64,000 bases of DNA from Gordionus sp. m RMFG-2023 (taxonomy: Eukaryota > Nematomorpha > Gordioida > Chordodea > Parachordodidae), in contig NC_088776.1 of assembly GCF_954871325.1 (NCBI RefSeq), forward strand, positions 15,128,052 through 15,192,051. Direction: 5' to 3'. The position numbers and the translations under genes were made by a program. This document shows positions 22,455-34,587 of this stretch, piece by piece. Each line of letters opens with the position of its first letter. Position 1 is the stretch's first letter. The notes beneath the pieces are model-generated. The model was given only the letters and a program-made list of their open reading frames with translations. It was not told the origin of the DNA and did no database searches.

Positions 22455-22771
22455 TTTTTCTATAAAATCTAGAGGACCTGATCTATTCTCTCATTACCCT
22501 TTCAATCATTTTATTAATTGCATCTTTTATCATTGATCGAGTACTAATTTTCAATCTAATCAAACTAACTGAGAATTCGCTACTTAATTTCTCGTTAATT
22601 AATTGGTCTACAAATGAAATTATTCAGAAAGCATAATAAGGAGTGAATATTTTAACATAGTACGAACCACGTAATTCTTCGATGATTAACAACATTCGAC
22701 TATGAATATACTCTGATTCCTTGAGACAACGGCAGGAAAAAAGATACATTGGGTCTTCAGACGCCCATTCT
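22455..22771 (-). pseudogene. Coding-like segment, unidentified exon or pseudogene
   Basis: The minus strand, from just after a TAAG acceptor-like site near 22765, reads about 98 codons in one frame with balanced amino acids (EWASEDPMYLFSCRCLKE and so on, then FVDQLINEKLSSEF). A single TGA interrupts the frame near 22625; it ends at a TAG near 22460. Base composition is less AT-rich than the flanks. I do not recognise the protein. It may be an internal host exon, a decayed gene piece, or chance. Confidence 0.3.
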
Positions 22772-23525
22772 CTTAGCAATTACTATCCACTTGGAATTGC
22801 GGAGAGGAAGAAAGGTTTAGAATATTTTTAATAACACATACATTCCATTAAAAAAATATTCTACCAAATATCATATTTTAATTTTCAAATTATTCAAAAA
22901 AGTTATGGCCATTACCAATATGATGACGAAAACCCATAATTATTCCTTTTTTAAAATATTTATTTTTTTTAAATGCCCATATTTGCTAATTTCGTTTTTT
23001 TAAATATTAGTCACAATTATATTTTGTAACTTTATAGTTTTCTTATTTGAAATAAATAAATACGTTTGAATTTTTTTTTATAAATTATGGATCGAAAATA
23101 ATTAATTTAATACCCCCTGCCCCTCAAATTGAACTAATGCATTTGCGTCATTCCCTTAGTAGGAACCACAGTTTCTTATTTATTTATAGATTTAAAGATA
23201 TATTTAATTTTCGCGTCAATAAATAATTATAATATCTGACATACACTCTAATTATTAAAAATTTTATATGTAAAGTTAAAGTTTTGATTCTGATATAAAT
23301 ATAACTTTTCTATTTGAAGTTTGAAATATATTTTATTTTTAAAAGGAAGAAAACATATTCTGTTACCATTTTTTTGTGTATGAATTATTTATGATCAAGT
23401 CAAGTATCAATTCTTCTGAATACTAATATATATAAAAAATGCACTTTTAAATCTTATTATCAAAATTTATTTTTTTCAAAAAAAATCTGAGATCTATAGT
23501 AAAATATACACATAAAATCAATCAA

Positions 23526-23609
23526 GGATTCTGTATTTCACATATCAAAAATATTGCTTCCCGTACTGAAGGAAAGGATATATTTATAGCTCTTTGTTTA
23601 TATGATGGT
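23526..23609 (+). CDS. Possible host exon, unidentified
   Basis: Plus-strand DNA after a CAATCAAG acceptor-like site reads FCISHIKNIASRTEGKDI and then FIALCLYDG, ending at a strong donor (GATG followed by GTAAGG). The alternating hydrophobic pattern ending in LYDG resembles beta strands of C2-like domains, but it is only 28 codons. The exon limits are inferred from splice-like motifs alone. No neighbouring exons were found with confidence. Confidence 0.25.
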
Positions 23610-24828
23610 AAGGTAGTTCATTCAATTTTTAATATTAGATCGAGAGTATATTAGACGTGGTTGTAGGTTCATGTAAATCAAACATGAACTATCTTTATGA
23701 TTTTGTTTTGATAAAATTGTTCCTTATATTTTTTTATCCATAGTAATAAATAGGTATTAATATTAATGAAAGCGAATAAAGGTGTCATTATCATTATTAT
23801 TTTTTTTCAAAATATCGATAATAAATTATGATAATAATTATATACAAATCTATTTAATAATAAAAGAAGTCTAATTGGAATTTAGTATTTGTTTATTACC
23901 AAAGGTATGATTAATTTTGATTATTCTCACTTGTTATTTTTAAAATTAAAATTCAATTTAAATTTAATTGATTTACATGTTTAGTTTTACCCAATAATTC
24001 CAAAAATACCAAATTTAGGCACTGGTATCGCTGAATCTTATTGAGTTTATGGCGTGCCATATTTTCTCAAATAAAAAATATTTTAAGTATGCTAAACATA
24101 CTTTTGTTTCTCCTAGTATTCTTCTCTGATGGTTATAATATAAATCTAACATCTATTATTTAATTTAAACATTTCGATCATTTTATTTTGTGGGAATGAT
24201 AATAAATTATTTAATCTATTATAATTAATGATGGGATGGTGATTGTCCAATAACTATAATGTTTGCTTTTCATATCTTTCTTCTTTTTTTTCTGAAAATA
24301 TTTATATTAATAAAATAAAATTCACAAAAATATATATAACTCTCCAAATCGGGTATACATAAAATAAATAATGTACTTTTATGTATTTAATTTAAAAATA
24401 AACTAATTATTCACCACTTTTTTTAAAAAAAGGAACATTCAAATTAATTTATTTATATTTATCTCTAAAGACTTTATTACAAAAATTATTAATAAAAAAT
24501 ATTAATTTTTATTGGGCATAAGTTAATTTTTTTTTAAATATAAAAATACCAATACCAATATAAAGGGATTTTATCAAAAAATCTTATATTAAAATAAAAT
24601 GATAATTTCTTACAAATCTGGGTTAAAGGTAAAAATGATTATATTTCCAAATTTATTATGTAGTAATACAATACAATATATAACATTATATAAATGTATC
24701 TAAAGTATATAATCGGAAAAGGTTTTATAAAAGAATACAATTTTGATTTTGGACGCACCCATAATAATAAAAATTTATGAGTAAAATATCCTGAGCTAAA
24801 TAGAAATTAAAAATAAGACGAAGCAGAC
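23610..24828. other. AT-rich DNA, no feature seen
   Basis: Long A and T runs, short frames, no convincing terminal repeats or motifs. Confidence 0.5.
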
Positions 24829-25090
24829 CAGGATTGCCAAGTAAAAATTATCCGATTGTGGTAAATCAGGGCATCCAATAGAAAGAGGGAATTGAATTCC
24901 TTGCTTTTGAAATTTCTTGTTTGGGCTCATATTTCAGAAACATTTTTTTTTTTAAATTTAGATTTGAGTGTGGGAATTTTTATAGTATATTTCGGATTTC
25001 CAATTTGATAGTTGTGTTGAGTGTGGTAGATATTGGCTTTTAAAAAAAATCCTGGTAGTCTACTAGTCAAAGTGGTAGACCTGGCAACCT
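24829..25090. mobile_element. Short hAT-like element, CAGGATTGCCA ends
   Basis: The left end CAGGATTGCCA is mirrored by TGGCAACCTT at the right. The ends resemble those of the 12.7-kb hAT (CAGGGTTGCCA and TGGCAACCCTG), so this could be a non-autonomous relative. No target duplication is visible and there is no coding region. Confidence 0.45.
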
Positions 25091-25092
25091 TT

Positions 25093-25260
25093 ACCAAGGC
25101 ACAGCCCATAGGCATTGCCACGGGAGGGGGCAAGGGGAGGAAATCCCCTTATTTGGAAATTTGTCTATTCTTTTGAATATCATTTCACATTAATAAAAGC
25201 TTCCCCTCTGCACACCTTCCACCCCTCCTCCAAAAATATATATTCCAAAATGCCTTGATT
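25093..25260. repeat. hAT-like MITE end, copy of 31287-31440
   Basis: The block with GGGGGCAAGGGGAGGAAAT, TCCCCTTAT, AATATCATTTCACATTAATA and CCACCCCTCCTCCAAAAAT matches 31287-31440 closely in order and spacing. GC-rich ends around an AT-rich middle suggest a hAT-type MITE. Confidence 0.55.
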
Positions 25261-25745
25261 GTTGATGGATATGTCTAAATTTATGCCTTCGGTTTGATAC
25301 ATAACATGAGACATTTCCAAATACATTATAAAATAGGTATGATAAATTTAAAAATATATATTATGAGAATTTAATATACTAAATCTCCTTATAACGCACT
25401 CTTATAGATTCAAAATCATTAACATTATGGGAATAACTTTTAGGTTGAAATTTGTTTGGCATTAGCAAAATTTATACTTACTCATTAAATTAAAGATAAA
25501 ATACAGTAAACTTCTTTTTTAGAGGCCTTCAAATTATAAGAGAGAAAAATGTATATTAATTGAATAACGTATCGTATACTGTAATGAAACCTATTTTGCT
25601 TATTTTAAAAGTAAACTAATATATACCAATAAAAATTGAAATATAATTTTTCAATTGAATTTTGAAGAGATTTTAGATTTAAGATTTATTTTTGTAAATT
25701 GCCCTGAAATAAAAAAAAATATGTTGAATTTATATTGTATATATT

Positions 25746-27161
25746 CAGTGTTGTTAAAAGCTACTTTTAAAAATAGCGTGCTATAGTTACAGCTGTTTAA
25801 CAAAAAAGGTAGCACGCCATTGCTACCGTTAGCTTTTCAAAAAAGTGACATGCTATTAGTTACTCCAAAGAAAAGTAGCTGCTACTTTAGAATTTTCTTA
25901 AAAATATTTTTACATATCTCTATTTCCACAAAGAAAAAATATGACTAAAATTTAAATATATGTATAATTTATTTCTTTTTAATTGCATCTCAATAATAAT
26001 AACATTTCCATATTGTCATCCCAGTCCAGAACGACAATTATAAAGTATAATCTGACGAAATAATCGTTCAACACTAGCATTCGAGTGATGGCAATGCAGT
26101 ATTAAATTTAATATACATATTTTTCTATGAGAAAAATCATCAAAAATATTTATTTGAGTATTTTTAATAGTATTATTATTTAGTTCAAAAATACCATCTT
26201 TATTATAGATGGCGTTTTTGATCTGGCTAGGGTCAGTCTAAAATTATAAAAGTAATAGTTAGAATAAAAATGTATGGGCAAGTGATAACTTTTTATCGAA
26301 CCAATTTCTCTCAAAATTGGTTAAAATGTGAAAGAAATTATTTAACGTTTTAATAAAATTTATAAATATCTTAATAGATGAGTGGTTTAATTTTAAGCAT
26401 ATTTAACATCCAGATATTAATTTATAAAATATTATCATTGAATAAATGAGTCTGATGATAAAAAGAGATATTAATTTTTAAATAATTCTTGAATAATATC
26501 TTATGGTCATTTTAAACATACCATGTTTAAACTGGACCAGAATATCAACTTTCACATAAACTCATCTTGCTCAAAAATTATTATAGATTCAGTTTTGATT
26601 CAAATTTTATCTTAAAGATTAAGAATCTGGCTACATATTCATATTAAATTTGTTTGATAAATTACTTTTAAATATTTCCTTGTTGAAGCTACTACTCCTG
26701 TTTGATGATAAAATCTTCCGGCACATCTTTCGAAAGAAATTTATAATCTGTGTTAATTTTATTATAAAGTAAAACATTTTATAAATTCAGCAAAAGGAAA
26801 TTCCATATTATTATCATTTTTCAGGGAAATTAATTAATCGATGTGATCTTTACCAAGATTATCTTCAAAATCAATCTCTATTGTCGACATTTTAAATTAT
26901 TCCGAAAACTAGATTTATAAATAATGCAGCTATTTAAATATAAATTTAAATTTCAAAATTAAATTAAATAAAAAGATTAAGATTTTAGAATTAATAATAA
27001 ATTTATTTTAATGATTTTTATGTGTATTTATTATATAAAATTGAAAGTAGCGAAGCGCGCTACTTGGCCTACCAAATTAGTAGCTATCGCTATCAATATT
27101 TTTTAAAGAGTGCTCTAAACTACCTCTACTAAAAAGGTAGCGCCCTACTTTAACAACACTG
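25746..27161 (-). mobile_element. Decayed hAT, CAGTGTTGTTAAA ends
   Basis: The left end CAGTGTTGTTAAAAGCTAC is mirrored by GTAGCGCCCTACTTTAACAA followed by CACTG at the right: 13 terminal bases match exactly. Subterminal DNA on both sides repeats 'GGTAGCG' and 'AGTAGC' motifs. On the minus strand near 26030-26080 the frame HHSNASVERLFRQIIL is the hallmark of the hAT dimerisation region. The rest of the transposase is scattered and stopped many times. The flanks (TATATATT and AAATATAA) are not a clean duplication. Confidence 0.8.
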
Positions 27162-27176
27162 AAATATAATATATGT

Positions 27177-27365
27177 CAGAGGTCTTCAAGGCCAGGCTCG
27201 TTTAGATCAGTTAATAATTTTTGCACATTTTGCCCGGCCCGCTAAATATTTTGTCAGGCCCGGTCCAAAATTTTTAAAAAATTTAACCCGGCCTAGATCG
27301 TTAAAAATTTACAAAAAGTACGCTGGTCCGAATTTTTCTACAAATTTCTGGCCTGCAGATTTTTA
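27177..27365. mobile_element. GGCCCGG-type MITE
   Basis: GC-rich blocks (GGCCAGGCTCG, TTGCCCGGCCCGC, CAGGCCCGGTCC, CCCGGCCTAG, CTGGCCTGCAG) alternate with A/T runs. The ends AGAGGTCTTCA and TGCAGATTTTTA resemble TAGTGATCTGCA and TGCAGATCTCTA of the 63053-63346 copy. It starts 15 bp after the previous hAT. Confidence 0.65.
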
Positions 27366-28235
27366 ATATCTATTCTATATTATAATCTATATCTAATTTT
27401 CTCTCAATGTCAATTAAGGCTTTTATTTGATATCTCCCCTGGATGGCTATATATTTCTATAAAAACCATTTTATAAATCATTATGTTTGATATCTCTGTA
27501 GTGTATTTATTATTTGATCATTTATTTAATTTCTCGTTAATTAACTAATACTATTTATAGATTTAGCAATTTAGTTAAACAGCTCTTAAAATAAACATAA
27601 ATAAGCATATTGTAATATTTTTTCAAATAGTATTAATCAAAATATAGCTTAAACTTATAATTCAAAATATATCAAAAAATGTCCGAACTGCCATAAAAAT
27701 TTTAGGAAATGGCCATCTTCAATTATTTTTATATAAAATAGTGAATAAAATTATATGAAATCATCTTTATTATATTAAAAAATAGAATAAAATTATATTC
27801 TTATTCATATAATTAATAATTAATAATTATATTTTTATTAATAATTTAATTATCATTCCTTCCTTCATTCAAATAAAGTATTTATCTCCATCGTTTTTAT
27901 TATTTTATTTAACATTTTATTTTATAAGAAAAGAAATTATTAAATAAAAGTATTTTTAAATTTTGGTAAGGGGAGGGGGGGGGATAGAAGTGGAATTTTA
28001 AAATAATCTGTTAAAAAAATATTCTTCTTTTTTATTTGAGTTTATTATCAAAAAACGAATTTAAAACAAAGGCCATAAAAAAACCATTTAAAAATATAGC
28101 ACATATAAAATTTAAAACAAACAAACATACAACAGGATAAAAATTAAAAATTAAATTTAAAAAAAAACAATTAAGATATAAGTTTTATTACATTGTTATA
28201 TGGAACCATGATTAGTAAATTACTTTTATGAGCAG
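27366..28235. other. AT-rich DNA, no gene seen
   Basis: Contains a G run near 27970-27985 (GGGGAGGGGGGGGG) of the kind found at hAT-MITE ends in this window. No coding region. Confidence 0.5.
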
Positions 28236-29763
28236 TCATCGTAAGGGCTTGTTTGAATGGAAGGCTTCATTACGCTCACCAAAAACACCAAAAAAAGTAT
28301 TGGTGACATGTGGGATGAAAATTACGTTAGCTCTATCTGAATATTTGTTTATTTTCAAAATTTCTTCCGAATTAAGTGCTGAAGAATTTCTATTGAAACG
28401 CGCCGTAAAGTTGAATGTGCAAACAAGAAGACCAGAAGGCCAAGGTATTAGTCTTATATCATAGGGTCTTCTCTTGTTGTTTGGGCATAAGTGATTATGC
28501 TCTAGAGTATTTTGGATGCTGTCTCTTTTAAGAGCTTTAGACATTAAATTATTAATGTTCGCATGAAGTGGGAGGCGCCATTTAGAATATCTAAAATGCA
28601 AAGGTTGGTGTCCTTTAGAATCATATGGTAAAGAACATTTAGAAGCAAACGATATATCATAGCCAAGACGAAGCGAAATAGCTATACGAAGTTCTTAGTG
28701 AGAAGAAAACTGATATTTTTGCTTGGGATAGCTGACAGCCATTTGTAGCCAGATTTATAATTTAGAATAGATTAGCTGGGACATTGTTTCTAATGAATCA
28801 CTAGATAAGATATAATCAACGAGTGGGACACTAAGGGAATATCTCACTCTTTCCGAAGGATAGATGTGGGTCTGCTAACGCTAGGTGGACAGGTCAAGAT
28901 CATGACCAATATGGATTACACTTGAAATGCTTAATCTTGAGATAAATGGAGCTAGAGAGAGGAGGTATGGAGGTGGAAACCAATCCCGTCATCTTACATG
29001 GAAGAGAGGCCTGGAGTCACGATTTGTTTGAAAATTTTATATTGACAATACCCTCCAGCATTGTGCGTATATGCAACTTATGTTTGAATATATGATCTTT
29101 ATAATGAAAGATTGGGGCTGACCTCGGCATATATGATCTTGGGTATGGTAAGCTGGTAATTCATTTAAAATTGGTTGTATTTCTAACAAATCAGAGTAGG
29201 TTTTGCTAAAAAAAAGTATTAATTGCAGCGGCAACATCAATTGGAGAACCAAAATGAGTAAGTTCCTGGATGGAAGTAAATTTAAAAGAGAGTGGGATAA
29301 TGGAATTTATGAGAGAAAATTCGATTATGAAATGTTAAGATATAAACCGATTATTAATAATGTCCGAAATGGTGCTTATTAAAGAGATGTCACCAACTAT
29401 GAAACCATTATCTAAATACCAGGTATTTAATAAAGACTTTAAAACTTGGATCGAATCTATTAATGTCTGAACACAAAGGCAAGATAAGAGTGGACCCAAT
29501 AGGTCACCTTGTTCTATACCTTCATAAAAAAGAATAATTTTGTCATAGAATTTTAAATATGTTGGCTCGGAGTAATGCAAAATGAAATTGGTATATTCTG
29601 AATAGTTATTGCAGAATATGGGAATAAAATGATTATGTTTAAAAGAGTTAAAGGCATTATTAAGATCAGTTTTAAGGAAAATTAAATTTGGATCTGCATT
29701 AACTAGCGACATTCGGGCTGCGTGTGCTGCAGCCTCAGCTCCACCTTTGAAGCCAAACCCCAT
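28236..29763 (-). mobile_element. Decayed LINE of a second family
   Basis: On the minus strand a 142-codon frame (29335-29763) starts GFGFKGGAEAAAHAAR, then LKTDLNNAFNSF with a catalytic Asp, EGIEQGDLLGPLL and WYLDNG. The last motif replaces the usual YLDDG, so one catalytic Asp is changed. A downstream frame (28236-28601) has RPYDIRLIPW, a Trp-free version of the RPDG..IPW segment, and NVIFIPHVTNTFFGVFGE. These C-terminal motifs mark a non-LTR reverse transcriptase family common in invertebrates whose RT ends in an RPDG domain. 28602-29334 links them but is full of stops. It differs clearly from the LINE at 7086-9742. Confidence 0.7.
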
Positions 29764-29860
29764 TTGATTAGTGATGATATTTCTGATTTTAAACTTCTGC
29801 TAACTTTTTTTTAATTGTAAAAAATTCTATATAAATAGAAAATGTGTATAAAAATGTTAT

Positions 29861-29965
29861 GAAAGCCAGGCCCGGCTCGAATTTTTTTTATCTAATTGCC
29901 TGGCTTTATTTTTTTTAGATAAAACTTACCTGGCCCGGCTATGTGTTCGGGCGCGCCGGGCTTTC
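29861..29965. mobile_element. Small GGCCCGG-type MITE
   Basis: Begins GAAAGCCAGGCCCGG and ends CCGGGCTTTC, a short inverted pair, with TACCTGGCCCGGC inside. It is similar in style to the other GC-rich MITEs. No target duplication is seen. Confidence 0.5.
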
Positions 29966-31286
29966 CAAATCTAGAATATATACTGTACTTGTAAGAAACC
30001 TGCTTTTTAATACTAATAATGAAAAGTAAAATAAGTAGTTATTTATATTATAATCAATTTGGTTTGATTTTTTAAGAGGTTCCTATTTGAGGCTTATTTG
30101 TTTTACAGTCCACCTCTATTTTATATTGTAAGTAAAAACCAATATTAAAAATATAGTTATTTTCTTATAAGTGCTCTTAGTCTGAGAAATATTATGTTTT
30201 TTAATTTTAGAAGTCTATTTAGAAAATAACGGAAATAGTAAACAGACTTTATTATTATAATTATATAGATACTTTTATAGCTTACTAATAAAATATATTA
30301 AATTAATAAAATATATTGTGAATTTTATTTCTAGAAATTAGATGCCAAAATTTTTTAAAAAAGATTGAAGGGTCTGCCACAATGACGCCAATATAGGGGA
30401 TATTTTATTTTTGTGAGAATTTTTTTAAAAATATTTTCATATCAAAAGCTTAGCTAGACTTTTAGGATGGGGGAGGGGGGGAGAGGGGGGAAAGGGGATT
30501 AGATGATGTATGAAATAATTATTTTAAAAAATAGTCTATATCTTATTTTTAGATTTTTTAGACGCATCACAAAAGGAAATATAATATTTTTTCGAAATAT
30601 ATATTTATAGAATAAATACCTGTCACAATATAAAAATTGACGCCGTTAGCCTTTTGATTTAAAACTACCGGCATCTCGAAATTTCATATCTTGAAAAATT
30701 GTTTCAATTTTTTATTTAATTTATTGAAAACACTAAAATTTAATAATTTATTTGAAATAAACTTTTACCAAACAAAATATTGAATCAATTTTAATTATTG
30801 TTTATAAAAAAAATTTTTAAATTATAAAAGTAGATCTTTTAAATTTAATTTAAAGTAAGCCCAAAGCCTAAAAGCATGTAGCCGGGATGCATAATTGTGT
30901 TTGGATAGAACTGATAGTTTACAAAGTTCTAATTTCCTATTTTCTTAAAAGAATCTCCCGGTGAGGATGGAGGTAAAATAATAAGCTACATCCTTGTTTT
31001 AACCAGGATTTAATAAAATTCCTGAAGGGCATTTAAAGATTTTTTCACCCAAAATTTGGGAAAAAGAATAGGATTTTAGAAGGTGAAAAATTTTTTTATG
31101 CGTAAAAAGCACCATACATTTTTTTAATATAATTTGCTTCAGCATCTCTCTTGCAATTGGACGGGTGTGAAGCATTTTTTTTTGTGATAACCATTCATTA
31201 TATTTAACTTTTGAAACCTAGGGTCTAACAGTGCGGCTAATACCTTGTAAAAATATAAAATATTTTAATAATAATACTATACTATT
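29966..31286. other. AT-rich DNA with G-run, no gene seen
   Basis: A purine tract GGGGGAGGGGGGGAGAGGGG lies near 30471-30495, again like a MITE end. No coding region or paired ends could be defined. Confidence 0.5.
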
Positions 31287-31440
31287 ACCAAGCGTGTAAC
31301 CAAGGGTGGGGGTGGGGTAATCCCCTTATTGCAAATTTGCCTCTTCTCGTGATTATCATTTTAAGCTAATAAAAATTTCTCCCTGCACATTCCCCACCCT
31401 CCTCTTTCCAAAAATATTTACAATATGGCACTATGAGGAA
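31287..31440. repeat. hAT-like MITE end, copy of 25093-25260
   Basis: Starts CAAGCGTGTAACCAAGG then GTGGGGGTGGGGTAATCCCC, and shares the order of blocks with 25093-25260. A matching GC-rich end may be CCCTCTTAGCAGAATCTCG near 31640-31665, giving an element of about 380 bp. Confidence 0.5.
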
Positions 31441-31644
31441 GAATTTGAAAGAAAAATTAGAGAAGTGAATAACTTTTTTAAGTAACGATTATAAATCAAA
31501 ATATTTAAAACACATTTATGAAAATAAATGAAAACCTAGAATTATTTTTATTATAAATCTAACATAACCAAAGGCCTACAATCAGTAGACCTAAAGATCT
31601 CCAATAAAATGTATGAAGAAACCCCACTTACCCCCTCCCCCCTC

Positions 31645-32800
31645 TTAGCAGAATCTCGATGCGCCTATATAATTATTATCTAGAGTTAGAAAATTCCTGG
31701 GTGTACTATCATCAACCCTTTCAACACCATTATCATCTGAATCATTTATTTCAATTTCTGATGAACCATTTTTTTCCAAAAATTTATTGTTTCTATATTG
31801 AGTATTTGAGGACGATTGTTGATTTTCTAAGATTAAGTTATGCCGAAGTGATATAAACATTTCTACCTTTTTATTTCTTGCTTTAGAAAATTTCTAAAAT
31901 ATGACCATATACGTTTTACTAGAATAGTAGGAAGTTTTGATAAAATTCTTTAGGCAAGTTTAAATAATGATTGGGCTATACAGAGTCCCTTCCATCATGT
32001 TTTTGGAGTAAGATATCTCACTCCATCCCAAATTCCAGAGTTTCCATAATCTTTTGCTGATATTCGTCTAGGTTTACAATAATCAATCCAACATCTAAAT
32101 TTATAAAATCGGAATAAAATTTTATTATTGATATCCCATGATCAATCTCAATATCACCAAGGTTATCCTTTATAAATATGGGATCCAATAGATTAGCAGA
32201 AAAATGGATTTATTTGCAACAAATTATTTGCAACAGAATTCCCTTCTTTTTTGAATAGATTTCTATCCTTAACTTTTCTCTATATTGCATATTAATATTA
32301 TCAATAGATTTTTTAATATTAAACATCATTGAATCAGGTACTTCAGAAAGTGTTGACTTGTCAGATTCGAGTAATGATATTTCAGCATATATTGGTTCAA
32401 AAATTTCTCAGATCTTATTTATTTGCCACCAAAAATTATCATCATCCAGAATTTGGATTTTAAGGGTTCTACAAAAATATTATGGATAGCTATTTCTTGA
32501 TTTTTAGATAAACTCTTTATCATTAGTATTGCACCACCCCACATATTGGTCTTGGCAAATTTAGTGTTGGATACCTTGTCTCTCCTTAATTAAATGATTG
32601 TCTTTAATTTCTTTTATTAATGTTTTAGCCTTTTTATATATTTTATTAAATAAATCTATAGTCAATATATCTTTGATTAATAAATTTAGTCCATACTGAC
32701 AATATTATGTAATTCTTACCCCAAACATAGGTGGTATTCATATTCATCTAACAGGACACTTCTTTTGACATTCGATCTTAAATCCGTGACCATTTAAATT
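31645..32800 (-). pseudogene. Decayed hAT transposase, C-terminal part
   Basis: The minus strand from about 32780 down reads GFKIECQKKCPVR, MFGVRIT.YCQYGLNLLI, then WWQINKI with YAEISLLESDKSTLSE, followed by FSANLLDPIF and a charged C-terminal tail (71 open codons at 31645-31860). This is the DUF659/dimerisation order of hAT transposases (W...IY..ISLLESD..LS, then LLDP). Many stops interrupt it. Its left neighbour, the MITE-like end at 31287, could be the element's own terminus. Confidence 0.6.
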
Positions 32801-32869
32801 TTTTTCGATCTTAAATGAATTGGCAGAAAATATATATAATAAAAGAATTTAAGTATAAACTATATATAC

Positions 32870-33300
32870 AGGGTGGCTCAAAACATCACGTTTTGGAATC
32901 TTTAAAGCTGTAAAACCGTCATTCGTTTTTTAAAAAATGAAATTGCGTATTTTATTAAAAAAATATATAAAACTTAATATCCTCAAATTTTTTTAGGATT
33001 AGATTAAGTTAGCTATGAAAATTTATATTCAAAAATGTTAAATTTTATAGTCGTTATACCAAAATTTAGATTAATCTATTAATAATATGATGAACTATTT
33101 ACAGAGTAAATTAATGTGATCTAATTCAACAAGAAAGTTAAATAGAATCCCTTATAGCTTGATTTATATACTGTGTTGCTTTAGTTTGATTCTAGCCACA
33201 TTAATTATATTTTTCTCCTGATGGTTTTAATTTTACGGCTCTACCCCCTTGTTGCAGAGGGTGATTCAATTTTAAGCAAAGATTTTATATCAATTTTTAT
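32870..33300. other. AT-rich DNA, no gene seen
   Basis: ACAGGGTGGCTCAAAACATC near 32876 looks like a transposon end, but no mirrored partner was found. Confidence 0.35.
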
Positions 33301-33590
33301 TCATATGGCAATTTGCTAAATCACGACCATATTTTTATTAAAATGCAATAATGCCCATTTTTATTCTAATATATAATAACGGAATCCCGCCGTCGCTTTT
33401 GATATTCTATCATACCCCATGCACAAAATTATCTAATTAACTTCAAAAAAGAAATAGAACCATTCGAACCCAGATCAATATGGTAGATAATATACGTACT
33501 CGTTGACTAGGCCACAGAGGTTACTTGATTTTTTTTGTATAAAAGGGAAAATTACGATGCTACCTAATATATTAGCAAAATCACATAAAT
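33300..33590 (-). repeat. Repeat with tRNA-like head, copy 1
   Basis: The minus strand at 33462-33514 has a B-box-like GGGTTCGAAT and an A-box-like TGGCCTAGTCAA spaced as in a tRNA. Flanking DNA on both sides (TTGCTAAATCACGAC on the left, AAAATTACGATGCTACCTAA on the right) matches 38990-39290, so the repeat is longer than the tRNA part. It looks like a tRNA-derived SINE or an element that captured a tRNA. The cloverleaf is incomplete, so it is not a working tRNA gene. Confidence 0.6.
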
Positions 33591-33599
33591 AATCAAGCA

Positions 33600-34315
33600 T
33601 CATCATCCTTACAAAAGTAAAAGTAAAAAATTAAGTCTTAGGTTTAATACAACTAAATTAAAAAATTTATTAGCAAAAGTTTGAATGAATGCCCTAGGAC
33701 TAACAAATGTGAACACGTTCCTTTTTTTAAATTGAAAATGAACGTGTTATGTGTTTATTTTGTTTGACAATTTTACAATCGCACTATTTTGCATTGACAA
33801 TTAGGAATAAGGTGTCCAACTCAAGGAATTCTACCACAAGGGGGGGGGTAATGGTGCCAAATCATCACTGAAATTGAAGGGAGGCAGGAGGAGGGTAGAG
33901 GTTAGTTATGATTTCGTTTGCTAATTGAGGATTAGGGTTACGTGGTTATGAGAGTATAGGGGTCAATCATCGCTGGCTTTGTGGGGTATAGATATCTCAG
34001 GTCAGCCTCTATAGAATAATTTTATATACTTCTCTTTTCATAAGTATAGACATGATAAGGGTCATGAGAACGTCCACATCGGAAATATGTCTCTTTTCTA
34101 ACATATCATTATAAGCTTATAAAAATGATTATATATCTGGTCGCTATATAATTTAAAAGAAAAATAAATATATAAGATATAAGATATTTAAAATGATAAT
34201 TATAATTCAAAATTATCGGAAATCAACATTTTAATCCTAAAAGAAAAATGAAAATCTAAAATTATTTTTAAAAAAGTAACACGGGTATGCCAATACTTGC
34301 AATAAGTAGGTCCAA
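33600..34315. other. AT-rich DNA, no gene seen
   Basis: A short inverted pair, GTGAACACGTTC and GAACGTGTTATG, lies at about 33712-33752, and a G run at 33840-33850. GAACACGTTCC recurs near 38670. No coding region. Confidence 0.45.
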
Positions 34316-34317
34316 TA

Positions 34318-34587
34318 GTGCGTACAAATTGAGCGTTTCAAACAAAAATCATGCATTTTAATTTAATCGTGCAATTTTGTCAGATTATCTTTCGGCTCTA
34401 GGAGCCATTTTTAAAAACAACCTGATTTGCTTTTTTATCACTTTTTTTATAATTTAATGTTAGAATTTTTTCCAAATTAGCAATACTCCATTTTTTAATA
34501 TAAAATTTAAAATCCTGCCTCCATTTAAAGAAAGTATGTGTTAAGTTTAAAAAAAAAATAGCACGCAAACGCTCAATATGTACTCAC
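34318..34587. mobile_element. Tc1/mariner-like MITE
   Basis: Left end GTGCGTACAAATTGAGCGTT and right end AACGCTCAATATGTACTCAC are inverted with two mismatches over 22 bp. TA flanks both sides (34316-34317, 34588-34589), the Tc1/mariner target. 270 bp, no coding capacity. Confidence 0.8.

Noticed and set aside
32870-33200. Mariner-like element starting ACAGGGTGGCTCAAAA
   Set aside because: No inverted partner or TA duplication could be matched at the other side.
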